Source: JASHZA01 sp035624865 (GTDB taxonomy: Bacteria > Desulfobacterota > Binatia > Binatales > Binataceae). From it: a stretch of DNA of 13,070 nucleotides. Shown one piece after another: positions 13,051 to 13,070 of this stretch. Each line of letters starts with the position of its first letter. Within the stretch, counting starts at the first letter, position 1. The position numbers and the translations under genes were made by a program. The DNA lies in NCBI GenBank assembly GCA_035624865.1, contig DASPQS010000070.1:1-13070 (forward strand). The letters run 5' to 3'. A model generated the notes under the pieces. That model did no database searches and was not told the DNA's origin. It saw nothing but the letters and a program-made list of their open reading frames with translations.

Positions 13051-13070
13051 ATGGCGCTAGCGCCGATAAT
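13051..13070 (+). CDS. Possible start of a plus-strand gene, cut by the window edge
   Basis: ATG at 13051 is preceded by GAGAGGA with five bases spacing (13039-13045), a good ribosome site, and begins M-A-L-A-P-I before the window ends. It would be divergent from the thiolase operon. Only six codons are visible, so neither the product nor even the coding status can be judged. Confidence 0.4.

Noticed and set aside
1..13070. tRNA, rRNA, CRISPR array, insertion sequence or phage remnants
   Set aside because: I saw no cloverleaf with a CCA end, regularly spaced repeats, transposase motifs or flanking target duplications on reading both strands.

Overview
The window is a GC-rich (about 60% by eye), densely coded bacterial chromosome segment with Shine-Dalgarno leaders and ATGA gene overlaps. 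The mix of acyl-CoA enzymes, type III CoA-transferases, a thiolase/DUF35 pair, DUF169 and an OPT transporter is typical of uncultured soil bacteria of the Binatota/Desulfobacterota or Acidobacteria kind. That placement is inference; no marker gene is present.

Layout. Positions 1-654 (+) hold the end of a helical 17-residue-repeat protein, possibly cut by the left edge. It meets an OPT-family transporter (651-2453, -) tail to tail, with the two stop codons sharing the palindrome CTAG. Upstream of the transporter on the same strand lies an exported rhodanese-like protein (2551-3036, -). Its reading frame is interrupted by one TGA at residue 115, at the second position of a CxxxxC active-site motif, and the rhodanese fold continues in frame to a TAA. 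This is a candidate selenoprotein and the most striking object here.

From a 198-bp divergent spacer, a plus-strand cluster (3235-7349) encodes a MaoC-type hydratase, an acyl-CoA dehydrogenase, a second MaoC-type hydratase, a CitE/malyl-CoA lyase-family enzyme and a DUF169 protein. The first three overlap by ATGA. The set resembles the methylsuccinyl-CoA -> mesaconyl-CoA -> beta-methylmalyl-CoA -> glyoxylate + propionyl-CoA sequence, or another C4-C5 dicarboxyl-CoA breakdown, with the hydratase split into two short proteins.

A hairpin at 7370-7398 separates this from a minus-strand cluster (7439-12866). In transcription order that cluster holds an SCP2-type thiolase-like protein, a DUF35 Zn-ribbon/OB protein, two CaiB/BaiF CoA-transferases overlapping by ATGA, and a third CoA-transferase with its own promoter-like leader. 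A closely similar promoter-like block sits about 82-83 bases upstream of both the thiolase and the third CoA-transferase. A new plus-strand gene may start at 13051.

Together the two clusters could activate a carboxylic acid to its CoA ester, oxidise, hydrate and cleave it. The substrate cannot be read from sequence. No tRNA, rRNA, CRISPR array, insertion sequence or phage gene was seen.
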